Of a stretch of 64,000 nt of DNA, positions 55,110 through 64,000 are shown one piece after another. Positions within the stretch are counted from its first letter, which is position 1. The number at the start of each line of letters is the position of its first letter. The stretch is taken from NCBI GenBank assembly GCA_963575645.1, contig OY754469.1:13472001-13536000 (forward strand), in the 5' to 3' direction. The notes below the pieces were generated by a model. The model did not search any database, was not told where the DNA came from, and saw nothing but the letters and a program-made list of their open reading frames with translations. The position numbers and the translations under genes were made by a program. The DNA comes from Xanthostigma xanthostigma (taxonomy: Eukaryota; Arthropoda; Insecta; Raphidioptera; Raphidiidae).

Positions 55110-55490
55110 GATGATCATTGAATCCGTGGTTCAATGATATTTCTGCCTAACGTTTCGTCTACAAGTGCGTCAGACATTTTCAAAGGCGATGAGACACTGG
55201 TCACACATAATTATGATAACGACAGATGTACATCCTTCTTTAATTTGAATATGTTCTCTGTTCGGTCGTTTACCATCTTTCGCTGATTAGTGGGTATTTG
55301 GATAGTGGATAGTCCAAATATTAATGGTTTCCGAACTTGGAAGTAGTGATCCAATGGTATTTCTACCTGTGCGTCAGACATTTTCAAACAAAAACACGTA
55401 AATAAGACGATGACCGATGTTCCTCTGTTCTTTTATTTGAGTATGTTCTCTGCTCGGTCGTATACCGTCTTCCTGTTATTAATACACATT
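55110..55490 (-). repeat. Diverged tandem duplication, possibly Penelope-like
   Basis: The phrases CAATG-TATTTCT, GTGCGTCAGACATTTTCAAA, GAATATGTTCTCTG and GGTCGTTTACC-TCTT occur at 55125-55290 and 55350-55480. On the - strand the first unit reads GTCTGACGCACTTGTAGACG then AAACG, similar to the hammerhead-bearing terminal repeats of Penelope-like elements. The conserved CTGATGA box is not intact, so the assignment is weak. Confidence 0.35.
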
Positions 55491-55879
55491 ATTCCTCATA
55501 ACGATGAATGACTCAGTGAAAATAGTGAAGAGGTTATGCGAATGATTTGTTGTTAGTGCTTCAATATGGGTGTAAATATTTTAATCTTGATATATTCTTG
55601 ATTAGAGTAGTTTCGATCATAGGCGTAGCACCGATTTTATCCTAGGAGGGGCCAAATTTTCAACTCCATCTACCATTACCAGCTGCTACGTATATATCAT
55701 TTGAAAACTGTTCATAGAAGCGAAATCGATCGACACGACTTTCTGGAGAAATTTCTCGACAAAGAAAACGTAGATTATTGTAGATTTATCTTGTTATTTG
55801 TATGTGAACAATTAATATTGTAGGGTGAGCCAGACCCACCTGGTCCCCCTCTTGACCAATTGTTATATTTAATTAGGTA
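55491..55879. other. Unassigned DNA
   Basis: CATAGGCGTAGCACCGATTT then GGAGGGGCCAAATTTTC at 55619-55660 looks like the end of an interspersed repeat, but I cannot name it. Confidence 0.35.
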
Positions 55880-55993
55880 TATCAAGCGGAAGTTTAAAAA
55901 TAACGGGAAGTGTGATAGATGGAAAATAGTAATGGTACGAATGACGTCTGCTATGGCAGAGAAACGGAAGTTAAACGCATTATTATTATTATT
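55880..55993 (+). mobile_element. Severely 5'-truncated SINE copy
   Basis: CGGAAGTTTAAAAATAACGG, GTGTGATAGATGGAAAATAG, GACGTCTGCTATGGCA and GTTAAACGCATTATTATTAT match the last 110 bp of the SINE at 10484-10890. Confidence 0.7.
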
Positions 55994-56764
55994 TAAATAA
56001 ATCTAACCAGAGTTTTGAAGCTCGGTATTACAGAAATGTAATCCCAGTGTCGTTTAAAATCAATCGGGATCCTGAAATTCCGGGATTAAGGAAGCCGGTA
56101 CAATTCTGAGAACTCAACATGGTACGTTTGTTCGGACGTTTAATATTATTATTTAAAATTAAGTTTATATTTTCTCGTAAGGTTGACAGCAATTTCCTAT
56201 ATTGAATTTATGTGTAGCCGCTATTTAACGTTTATACGTTTCCTTTTGGGGATTAAATTTTGTCAAAGGATGCTATAAAAAATGATCCATCGTGTATTTC
56301 GGCCTCTGCGCCCACACACACAGGCAAAAGCTTGTTGATGCTTTGATATACTAACGTTCAATAGCCATACTCGAACACGCGACCTACACATACACACACG
56401 CATTCCTGCGTGCATGTGTTGGTGCGCCCGGACCACCGTACCAGTGGGAGTATAAAAAGAGCAATTGATTGATTTATGTATCTGTTTTATACATTATATC
56501 GATTTAGAGGATACATAGATACCCTTTAATACACACCAATCCACTTCACTGGCGAACAGACAAACATACTGTATTAACAATATTCTATACAATACTACAA
56601 CTATACAATCAAAATGTACGCATTTCGTCACCTGTAATGTGTCAACGAGTGATTAGAATACACAGACCATCGTCGCAAAATTTAGGCGCACAACATTTCT
56701 CCCTAAGCGGTCGTTGACACTAGCCGGATACCGGAACTTTTTTTTATCGTGTGCCATTTGGCTT
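55994..56764 (+). promoter_or_regulatory. Possible TATA promoter and leader exon
   Basis: TATAAAAAG at 56451-56459 is a well-formed TATA box. About 160 bp later an ATG in good context (AATCAAAATG, 56614) opens six codons before a GTAATGT donor-like site at 56634. This layout is typical of insect genes with a tiny first coding exon, such as cuticle proteins. No downstream exon is visible in the remaining 7 kb, so it could be chance. Confidence 0.2.
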
Positions 56765-56772
56765 CTCCATAC

Positions 56773-57247
56773 CAGGGATGTTGAGAATATTCGCATCCGC
56801 ATCCGCATATGTGGAACATTCGCATCGATTTAGACATCCGCATTCGCATAAATCGATGCGGAGCTGATGCGAATGCGGATGTGTAGCAGGTTGCGACAAG
56901 AAAGAAAGTGTTCCAAGTGAACAGTTATTTAGTAGCCCAGGATTAATATATGAGCCCTTGCGAAACAGACTGGAGCCCGAAAAGGCGGCTATCCTACTTT
57001 TCATTAAATGTAATGCTCCACTATTCAAATTTAATTACTAAAATAATTAATTATAATTAGTAATAGTAGGTTATTTACTCACTACTTTATTATTAAATAA
57101 AGAAAGGATAAGGATTACTGTCTTTTTATTTATTTTTACCCACACTTAAGTTTTTTTTTGTACAGATCCGCATCCGCATCCGCGGATGTAAGCCTCCTTA
57201 AATCCGCATCCGCGGATGTGAAAAAATCTGCATCCGCAACATCCCTG
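56773..57247. mobile_element. hAT element with exact 8-bp target duplication
   Basis: Termini CAGGGATGTTG and CAACATCCCTG are perfect 11-bp inverted repeats, flanked on both sides by CTCCATAC (56765-56772 and 57248-57255), the 8-bp duplication of hAT elements. Subterminal GCATCCGCA/TGCGGATGC words are abundant at both ends. A - strand frame (57028-56744) overlaps it; the part SLFRKGSYIN then TLSFLS loosely recalls the conserved C-terminal hAT dimerisation motif, but this is uncertain. It is non-autonomous at 475 bp. Confidence 0.85.
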
Positions 57248-57348
57248 CTCCATACTAATATTATAAATACGAAAGTAAATCTGCCTGTCTGTTACGCTTT
57301 CACCACTAAACCGCTGGTCCGATTGTGATGAAATTTAATATGGGGAAA
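57248..57348 (+). mobile_element. Helitron 5' end, split by the hAT insertion
   Basis: TCCATACTAATATTATAAAT then ACGAAAGTAAATCTG, CTGTCTGTTACGCTTTCACC and GATTGTGATGAAATTTAATA is a canonical lepidopteran Helitron 5' region. Its first bases TCCATAC form the hAT target duplication and are also present at 56766-56772. The hAT element therefore landed in the Helitron terminus. A foldback begins 100 bp later, and no 3' CTAG end is seen. Confidence 0.7.
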
Positions 57349-57928
57349 GATTAAGTTTTTTTGAAAAACGTTGTCATTGAAAATTGCTCAACTCGTTGTA
57401 ATGTATTTTCCTCCCAAGGGGGTGCCCCCGTGGGGGTGCAGAGGATAACTCCGAAATTTTAAATGGCAACGGGCAACAAAGACATCTTTTGTCCCAAACT
57501 TGTTTTTGTTCAAGGTACAGATCACCAACTACGCGGGGTAAAATTGACCGTGTTATCCTCACCCCCTCAAATAAAATTTGTTCATTTTGTGCAAATTCCA
57601 CTTTAAGATTGTTATCAAGGTCAAGTAAAAGACTACCATTCCTTGAGCTGTTACAAAATGAACAAAATTTTATTTGAGGGGGTGAGGATAACACGGTCAA
57701 TTTTACCCCGCGTACTCGGTGATCTGTTGTTTGAATAAAAAAAAGTTTGGGACAAAAGATGTCTTCTATTTCCCGAAGAACTCAACCCAATAAAAAAATA
57801 CGGTTGCAATTTAAAATTTCGGAGTTATCCTCTGCCCCCTCCCACGGGGGCACGTCCTTGGACCGAAAAATACATTACAACGAGTTGAGCAGCTTCCATT
57901 CGCAACATTTTTCAAAAAAACTTAATCT
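57349..57928. mobile_element. Foldback element, about 580 bp
   Basis: Arms about 57349-57595 and 57640-57928. Ends AGATTAAGTTTTTTTG and CAAAAAAACTTAATCT. Inner phrases CTCAACTCGTTGTAATGTAT, AGGATAACTCCGAAATTTTA and AATTGACCGTGTTATCCTCA are repeated inverted with few changes. The open frames here mirror each other across the palindrome and are not genes. Confidence 0.8.
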
Positions 57929-58137
57929 CTCTGAGATATTCAGCCGTTCCAGGACTTTTGAAACATTCTGTATAATATAGATTATTTGTATAGTTTATAT
58001 TAACCCACCTTGAAATAGTGTGGAGATATTTGGGTCAATAATATATAAACCAGCAAATTACAAAAATAAAACACGTTTTTTTTATTGATAAAATGTTGAT
58101 TTATGGAGCTTATCATATCATTGTCATGTAGGTATTA
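57929..58137. other. Unassigned DNA
   Basis: No supported feature in this short gap. Confidence 0.4.
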
Positions 58138-58572
58138 GGGCCGCTGCACACGAGGCTAGAAATGCTGCTAGGAGTTCTGCTAGCCGGTAGGTTGGGTACG
58201 AAGCTGGAAATGACGTCACTGCGGGCTGCCTTGCTAGCTCAAAAGATAGGTTTTAAAATCAGAACAGGGGCTATTTTCCCTGCTAGATTTGTTGCTAGGT
58301 GTGAGCAAGAACCAATCAGGAAGCAGTATCTTCACGGGGGCACTTGAACACCCCCCACATGGCGTCATTCTGCCAGACAACAGACACGTTTTGCTCTGTG
58401 TTTATATTCGAACTGTCACTGCGCGCGCACCATCTATCCACAAAACACGTTTGAAAAATAATCTCGTGTGAAGCGAGCACTTAATAGCAATCAAAAAAAC
58501 CTGCGCTAGAAAACTAGAAGGCAAATCTAGCAAGGAATCTAGCAGCGTTTCTAGCCTCGTGTGCAGGGGCTT
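58138..58572. mobile_element. Harbinger-like MITE with TTA duplication
   Basis: The left end GGGCCGCTGCACACGAGGCT then AGAAATGCTGCTAG, and the right end CTAGCAGCGTTTCTAGCCTC then GTGTGCAGGGGCT, are inverted repeats of about 35 bp. The flanks are TTA on each side (58135-58137 and 58573-58575), the 3-bp duplication typical of PIF/Harbinger. CTAG-rich words recur inside. Interior 435 bp, no transposase. Confidence 0.7.
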
Positions 58573-59220
58573 TTACATTCATTATTTAGGTCGTTTATAT
58601 ATATTATGCAATAATTATTCAACTATGTAATCTGCCTGCAGCCATTTATATTTGGTGTGAAAATAACCAATGTACAAAAAATATATATTTATATAGATAT
58701 AAAATCTATCTGCATAGTGTCCGTTTCAAATATTCAATAAGCATATCGAATACACTGATTGATTTACTGGCTTTAATACGAGTAGCTATTATCACACAAA
58801 ATGAACATCTATACTCATTTTAAATAGTGTTTTTGAGCGGATAACTTTAAAATTGCACCGACACGTGAAACACGTAAAAATGATATTTTTTTAATAAAAA
58901 AAATCAGCGTATTCACTTAATCTCGTACACACGCAACTTTTCCTGCTTTAATAAAATTACGAACAATTTCGAACATACAAAATGAAGTACATAGAAATGA
59001 AGGAAATAATGTCTACATAAGCGAGTGGAGTACATTATTTAAATAATTGTGCCCATACAAATGCCGCCATCAAAAATTATACAGCTGGATATTTACAATT
59101 CAAATTTATTCGGGAGGATCTTGTAAAAATAACATATAGAAATACCGATTTCAAAACGATATACTCTTCAAATTTACCTTTGATTAAAATAACTTCAAAT
59201 CACAAAAGATGAGTTAAAAA
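58573..59220. other. Unassigned DNA
   Basis: No gene or repeat ends are recognised. Confidence 0.5.
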
Positions 59221-59707
59221 AACTTTTTAACAAAAAAATTAAACCGCCGAAAAACTGAAAAGCAAAAAATAATAAATCTTTTTATTTAACTAAGTTCTAT
59301 CTAAGTAGTTGAACGTATGTGACAGTCTAGTATATCTAAGTAATTTTGAGTCGGCGTCAACAATCCTTCGCCGGAAATCTCTGAGCGCTCACGAAGTTAA
59401 TATCAGCGACAGAGCAACCCTAACGGGCACACTGAGGGCACACGTCTTTGCGAGTGGTCGTGTGGAGAGCGCATGTTTAGAATGTTAATGTTTATCGCTG
59501 GAGATTTCACGTATCATTGTTAATTTGATTTGGTTATTTCTTTTAGTGATCTTTGTTCATTGATGGTTTGACGCCGACTCAAAATTACTTAGATATACTA
59601 GACTGTCACATACGTTCAACTACTTAGATAGAACTTAGTTAAATAAAAAGATTTATTATTTTTTGCTTTTCAGTTTTTCGGCGGTTTAATTTTTTTGTTA
59701 AAAAGTT
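59221..59707. mobile_element. Foldback element with about 140-bp apparently identical arms
   Basis: Arms 59221-59360 and 59569-59707 appear identical in reverse complement by eye over their whole length. They begin AACTTTTTAACAAAAAAATT, pass through CCGCCGAAAAACTGAAAAGC, and end TGAGTCGGCGTCAA. The 208-bp loop is GC-richer and unrelated to the arms. Outer words match the foldback at 20082-20283. This is the youngest-looking palindrome in the window. Confidence 0.85.
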
Positions 59708-59759
59708 TTTATTTAATAATTTTTTGTGGCTATATAATTTATAATTGTAATATACACAA

Positions 59760-60185
59760 CTCAGCATGAAAATCTGTGAGTGAACAATAAATCACCCCTA
59801 TTTTCCCACCCTTAGGGTAGGAATTTTTTTTCCAAATTTATATGAGATGAACCTCGAGGTATACCCTATCCAATAAAAAAATAATTATCAAAATTGGACC
59901 CCTCTGTAAAAAGTTATGTGTGGTCATAAATTACAATCAGTGAGTGAACAATCAATCATCCCCTGTTTTCCTACCCTTAGGGTTGGAATTTTTCTACCAA
60001 ATTTATATGGGACCAACTTCGGGGTATACCCTTTCAAACAAAAAAATAATTATCAAAATCGGACTACTCTGTAAAAAGTTATGCGTGGTCATACATAAAT
60101 AAAAAAAAAAAAAAAAATAAAAAAAAAAAAATATACGCGTCGAATTGAGAACCTCCTCCGTTTTTGTTTTTCGTCGGTTAATAAA
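59760..60185 (-). mobile_element. GGAGGAGGTTCTC repeat with 164-bp tandem units
   Basis: Two units (phrases TGAGTGAACAAT, CCCACCCTTAGGGT/CCTACCCTTAGGGT, AATTATCAAAAT and TAAAAAGTTATGTGTGGTCA) repeat with a 164-bp period from 59777 and 59941. After an A-rich tract the end reads ACGCGTCGAATTGAGAACCT then CCTCCG and GTCGGTTAA, the reverse of the lepidopteran repeat also seen at 19809. It is likely the 3' part of an RTE-like LINE in reverse. Confidence 0.6.
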
Positions 60186-60699
60186 AATACGTTATTTTAA
60201 AATGTTCGCAGGACACACTGATTCGATATCTTCTTGAAATAAAAATATCAAAACGTAAAAATGTTTAGTGTATTTTGCCACCTAAAAAAATTATTGTTAT
60301 ACATATCACCATCTACATTCTACATATAATGTTTTTTTACTATTGTGACAATATTGCTCAATTGAAGGCATTTGTACTCCTTTGGTCACTGAAGACGTTG
60401 TTTTTAAAACAGTTAACAACTAATTATGGATCGCTTATTTTTTATTATTAGATTTAAAAGTTATTGAAATACAAATTACTTACGCAAATGTGAAACTTCA
60501 CTTCTTTTTATTTATAGGTATTTCTGATTATCGTATTTTTTTTTTGGCGAGACGTTAAATCTTGACTCTTACAATAAAAATGTTTCAATTACCTATTGTA
60601 ATATTGTCTCTTTTGGCTGACTTCCAATCCAATTTAAACATTATCTATTATAATCAGTCGCATTAATATCATTCTTCACATTAGGTAATAAAATTTTAG
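60186..60699. other. Unassigned DNA
   Basis: No supported feature. Confidence 0.5.
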
Positions 60700-60905
60700 A
60701 CTTAGTATATTAATAATAACCAACCTAGTACCCACAACCACTGCAAATGTGTTCGTGCGATTTGCGCAGTAAATCCGCTGCCAAATTTTAACCTTGGATA
60801 AATGACGCCAGGTTTAAAAATTGAATAACGCATTCGCAATCGCGAATATCGATGACAGATATTTGCACTCGCATGTCTAAAAATTGACATTCGTTACATC
60901 ACTAG
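60700..60905 (-). mobile_element. hAT-like end (GATGTAACGAATGTC)
   Basis: On the - strand from 60905 it begins AGTGATGTAACGAATGTCAA and contains GCGAGTGCAAATATC and CGATATTCGCGATTGCG. The style parallels the hAT element at 56773 (GATGTTG with many GCATTCGCA words). The second end is not clear. Confidence 0.4.
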
Positions 60906-62309
60906 TGGGTATGTTGTAGTGTAATATTGATATAATTTACCACTTTCATATCATAATATGATGTATGTAAGCCTGCCGGTGAATTATATAATTGAAATGG
61001 ACATTATGTATGGATATGTAAAGTGATATTCTCGCACATCATATATATAGACATATTATATTATATAACTCTGAGTGAGTATTATGTAAATACAATATAG
61101 CCTAATAGGGCTGAGACTCGTCAAATATTGGCAAACGTTACTTGCATTTTATACTATCTTTCTCAAATTGAATTTCTTAGAGGTATATGAAACTGAAAAA
61201 ATATGTACTGCAATAGGTCATATGCATGTATTTTTTTATATTTTTAATAGATTATTTAGTCAACCGGAAAAAATTATTAATCATTTAAAAATGTAAGTAA
61301 TATTATCATAAGAAAAAAAATATTAAATTTCACATTCAAAAATAGACAATTTGAACAATCGGTCATGTTGGCGGGCTTATGCGACGTCATGATATAATAT
61401 GATGCATGTCAACCTTGATGTCAGATTTTCAATGTTCTAAATGAAATTTATTTGTTGTTTTCTCTAAATACTGACATAATCTTACTGTGAGACGACATCG
61501 TTGTCATGGAAACTGTTGTTGATATATACTTTGACGTCACGATGCGTTTTGAGAATTCAAAAGTAGCGCGTATTTTCTACAGTTTGTTTTTATTATTTGT
61601 ATTTTTTTCAGTATTTAGATTAATAAAATTTCCATTACGGTATGATCAGGAACTAATATATATTTCGAAATAAAAATTTAAACCAATTTGGAGTCTCATG
61701 GATATGACCTATTGTTTAAATCAAATGATGTATTAGTCTATTAGGATTGAATCTCGTCAAATATTGGCTTATCAGTATATTTAAAACACAAGCCCTCTTT
61801 CTCCAGCCAATCCGCCAGCAATCCTCCTCAACCGATTGACATATTTTTTTTTTTTAATTGAAGCGTTTAGTCCACATATGTGTTACCACTTTTTTTGTGA
61901 AATTTCGTTAAAAGGGGTGATTTCAAACGATAATAGTAAAAAACGAGGGGATTGCAGGGTGAAGAGAAACGTAAACAGAGAAAATCCATCGATGTTCACG
62001 ATACATGAGTGCTAGAGAAATGCAAATATGTACGTATGTCGGAGATTATGCTGGCAGTTTGACAAGTCAACTGAAAATTAAAGTGTATTTAAATTAGTTA
62101 ATTTTTTAGCGCGAATATTCATAATATTAAAATAGACAACTTGACGGATCAAGCTAAATAAAAAAAAAATAACTGTAAATGGTAACTAATGCAAGAGAAA
62201 TAAAATTATTGTCGTAGGTCTGTGCCAAAATACCATTTTTTTTAAACAATATAAAGACACATGTACAAAATTTTGCACGGGTACACTAGTTCCTATTATG
62301 TATATTGAA
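60906..62309. other. Unassigned DNA flanked by a direct repeat
   Basis: The phrase ACTCGTCAAATATTGGC occurs at about 61115 and a near copy at 61750 (TCTCGTCAAATATTGGC), each preceded by CTAATAGG/CTATTAGG. ATAGGTCATA near 61213 and its inverted form ATGACCTAT near 61705 lie inside. This may outline an unrecognised element of about 640 bp. Confidence 0.35.
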
Positions 62310-62594
62310 TCCGTACTTAATATTATAAATGCAAAAATCTGTCTGTTTGTTACTTTTTCACGTCTAAACTGTTGAATAGATTTCGATAAAATTTGGCAAG
62401 GAAATAGACTTCATCCTGAGGAAGGACATAGGCTATCTTACTTAAAAAAAACCTGAACAGGGTAAAATAGGGGATACAAATTCATATTCAGGTTTTGGGT
62501 AAAATCATCCCTTGAGGTAAGACTGTAATCCGGTGGAGCCTTGTCGCTGCCGCGTTTCATTTCAATCGGGCACGAAGCCGCGGGTAACGGCTAG
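62310..62594 (+). mobile_element. Complete short non-autonomous Helitron
   Basis: Starts TCCGTACTTAATATTATAAA and ends CGGCTAG. The terminal hairpin AGCCG-CGGGTAA-CGGCT lies directly before the CTAG-type end (62591-62594). It is inserted between A (62309) and T (62595), the Helitron target preference. Internal phrases GATAAAATTTGGCAAGGA and GAGGAAGGACATAGGCTATC are shared with 90-413. At 285 bp, it has all the cis features needed for recognition by a Helitron Rep-helicase. Confidence 0.85.
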
Positions 62595-63139
62595 TCATAA
62601 ATAAGACTGATCCATTCTATGTTTGGTCATCCGAAGCACTTTCAGCCATTACACAACGTGATATAGATTACATGTATATAATTCATTTTAGCGGCTCATT
62701 AATTCATGAATATGTAACGATTGGTGATGCTCTAGCTAATATAGTAAATAATCCATTTACAATATTAACACACTGCATACTGTTGCTTCATCCTCATCTC
62801 ATCTCATCATGCCTACATATAATATACAGGATGTTCTGGTTCTACCTATTTTTACTGAAGTATAACTTCATCTTTGTATAATATATTTTAAATTTGATAT
62901 GGGTCTAAGAAAGTGATGATAAGATTCATAAACATTCGAACTTTCATTCGCATTATACAAGAAACAAAGACTTCGTACGTTTAACATTGCACAAATATAC
63001 CTAGTGCCACTAAAAAAAGTTTTAGTTATTTAGCTTTTAAATTTTAAAATAAATTACCTTCAAGTATTAAAAGCCAACCCTTACAAAAATATAAACGGTC
63101 AGTTAAAATGCTTCTAACAAGTCGCTGCTGTTATAGGTA
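62595..63139. other. Unassigned DNA
   Basis: A 69-codon + frame (62672-62881) has no motif. No supported feature. Confidence 0.45.
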
Positions 63140-63240
63140 GCACAAATGAATTTTTAAATTGTCCTTTGAGACGTCACCTAGGATACTTTGTATTTTTTTG
63201 TGCAATAAATTTATTATTATTATTAATATTAATATTTAGC
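63140..63240 (+). mobile_element. Retroposon 3' tail with ATT repeats
   Basis: TTTTTTTGTGCAATAAATTT followed by ATTATTATTATTAATATTAAT has the AATAAA-plus-(ATT)n form of the CR1-like LINE tail seen at 53968. The body upstream is too short and diverged to classify. Confidence 0.45.
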
Positions 63241-63344
63241 ACGGTAGGGAAAAATGATTAATGAGATTGAAAAAGTAACGGACGTGCCGCAATGTACGTA
63301 TATCATATACTGTAAAAACTGGTTTTAGAACATTGTCTAAAGTA

Positions 63345-63410
63345 GCAGCGAGGTAGAATGCTCGCCTCGTAACCTAAAGATCGTAGGTAAGATCCCAGCG
63401 GTCGATGCCT
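63345..63410 (+). repeat. tRNA-like SINE head fragment (copy 2)
   Basis: GCAGCGAGGTAGAATGCTCG then CCTCGTAACCTAAAGATCG and TAGGTAAGATCCCAGCGG looks like a tRNA with a degenerate box B (GGTAAGATCCC). It is related to 7826-7880. A TTGGAATGG-family element follows immediately. Confidence 0.4.
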
Positions 63411-63412
63411 TT

Positions 63413-63953
63413 ATTTTACCACTCCAACCCACAAGTGGGGAATGGTACTAGTTTAGGTCAAAAATCACTTTTCAAAAACTTTACAATATCTTTCCGTTTT
63501 GAGGTCCCCCGAATCCAAAAAACATATTTTTGAAAAAACTCTGTGCGTCTGTTAGTCTGTGAACACGATACAAGTCAAACGGATGAGCGGATTGAAACCA
63601 AATTTTGGGAGGATGTTTGGTAAGCAAATATGAAGAGTCCTATTATTTTTGGGGAAAATCGGCGCATGCGCTGAAGAGATATATGCTATAACGGTGTTTT
63701 TATATAATAGTATACTTTTCATAACGGCTTATTATTCAATTTATTTTTTGAGAAAGTTTCGTTAAAAAAATATAGTTTCGGAAATATTTTGAAAATAAAA
63801 AAAAAATCCGCCGTTCTTTTGTTTTATGGATCTGTCAGAAATAAACTAGTTCGGCATGCTTTGATTAATTTATACGTGATATCAGAAATTTTATTTTCTT
63901 TATTGCAATCAAATGTCAACATTTTTTAAGTTGGAATGAATTGGCTGGAATTT
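63413..63953 (-). mobile_element. TTGGAATGG-family element (reverse copy)
   Basis: Reverse orientation of the 52493 copy: ATTTTACCACTCCAACCCAC then AAGTGGGGAATGG at the left, and GTTGGAATGAATTGGCTGGA then ATTTTTTTTT at the right. It lacks the GTTGCCATGGTTACC segment, so it carries an internal deletion. Confidence 0.7.
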
Positions 63954-64000
63954 TTTTTTGTATCTTTTACAATTATACCACTTTTGCTTCTAGATGAAGA

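Noticed and set aside
57374..57980. Several open frames with similar peptide content on both strands
   Set aside because: They mirror each other because the region is a foldback palindrome.

Overview
The window is nuclear DNA of an insect, most likely a moth or butterfly (Lepidoptera). It is very AT-rich, has intron-bearing gene structure and almost no long open frames, and is packed with short mobile elements. Several repeats are of kinds I recognise from lepidopteran genomes: the GTACGGAACCCT terminal-repeat family, the ACCGACTTCAAAAA and GGAGGAGGTTCTC repeats, CTAG-ending non-autonomous Helitrons, and tRNA-headed SINEs with ATT tails. The order is assigned from recalled repeat signatures, not from a search.

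Only one convincing host gene is visible. It is a two-exon F-box protein gene on the + strand (exon 1 38239-38602, intron 38603-39385, exon 2 39386-39741; 239 residues), with an AATAAA signal at 40050. Everything else with protein similarity is transposon debris. This comprises a frameshifted Helitron helicase C-terminus (49342-49706), a LINE endonuclease/linker fragment (5701-6395, - strand), LINE reverse-transcriptase and C-terminal fragments (53968-54716 - strand; 27743-27948 + strand; probably 31965-32210 - strand), an LTR with primer-binding site (54717-54992), a second decayed LTR/PBS (15091-15145, - strand), and a repeat-borne open frame of about 90 codons (15222-15500).

Layout. 1-10 kb: Helitron remnant, hairpins, a palindrome with 140-bp tandem units, a MITE inside a LINE, a foldback element, and a hAT MITE with an exact 8-bp target duplication inside another foldback. 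10-25 kb: tRNA-derived SINE, paired MITE modules (three copies), GGAACCCT element with ORF, long inverted repeats, hAT fragments. 25-36 kb: copies of a family with a TAACGTTCC-type minisatellite and of a TTGGAATGG family, with nested insertions. 36-41 kb: foldback element and the F-box gene. 41-54 kb: degenerate tandem arrays, more family copies, a foldback inside a Helitron, the Helitron helicase remnant. 54-64 kb: LINE plus LTR inserted into a duplicated sequence, hAT element inserted into a Helitron 5' end, a 580-bp foldback, a Harbinger-like MITE, a foldback with 140-bp arms that look identical, an intact short Helitron.

The elements do not form a pathway. The unifying theme is layering: elements inserted into elements, which gives a relative age order. 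The unusually high number of long inverted repeats means transcripts across the window could form long double-stranded RNA. I did not find a convincing new biological system. The strongest leads are the conserved ORF in the GGAACCCT family, the apparently perfect foldback at 59221-59707, and the minisatellite-bearing family.
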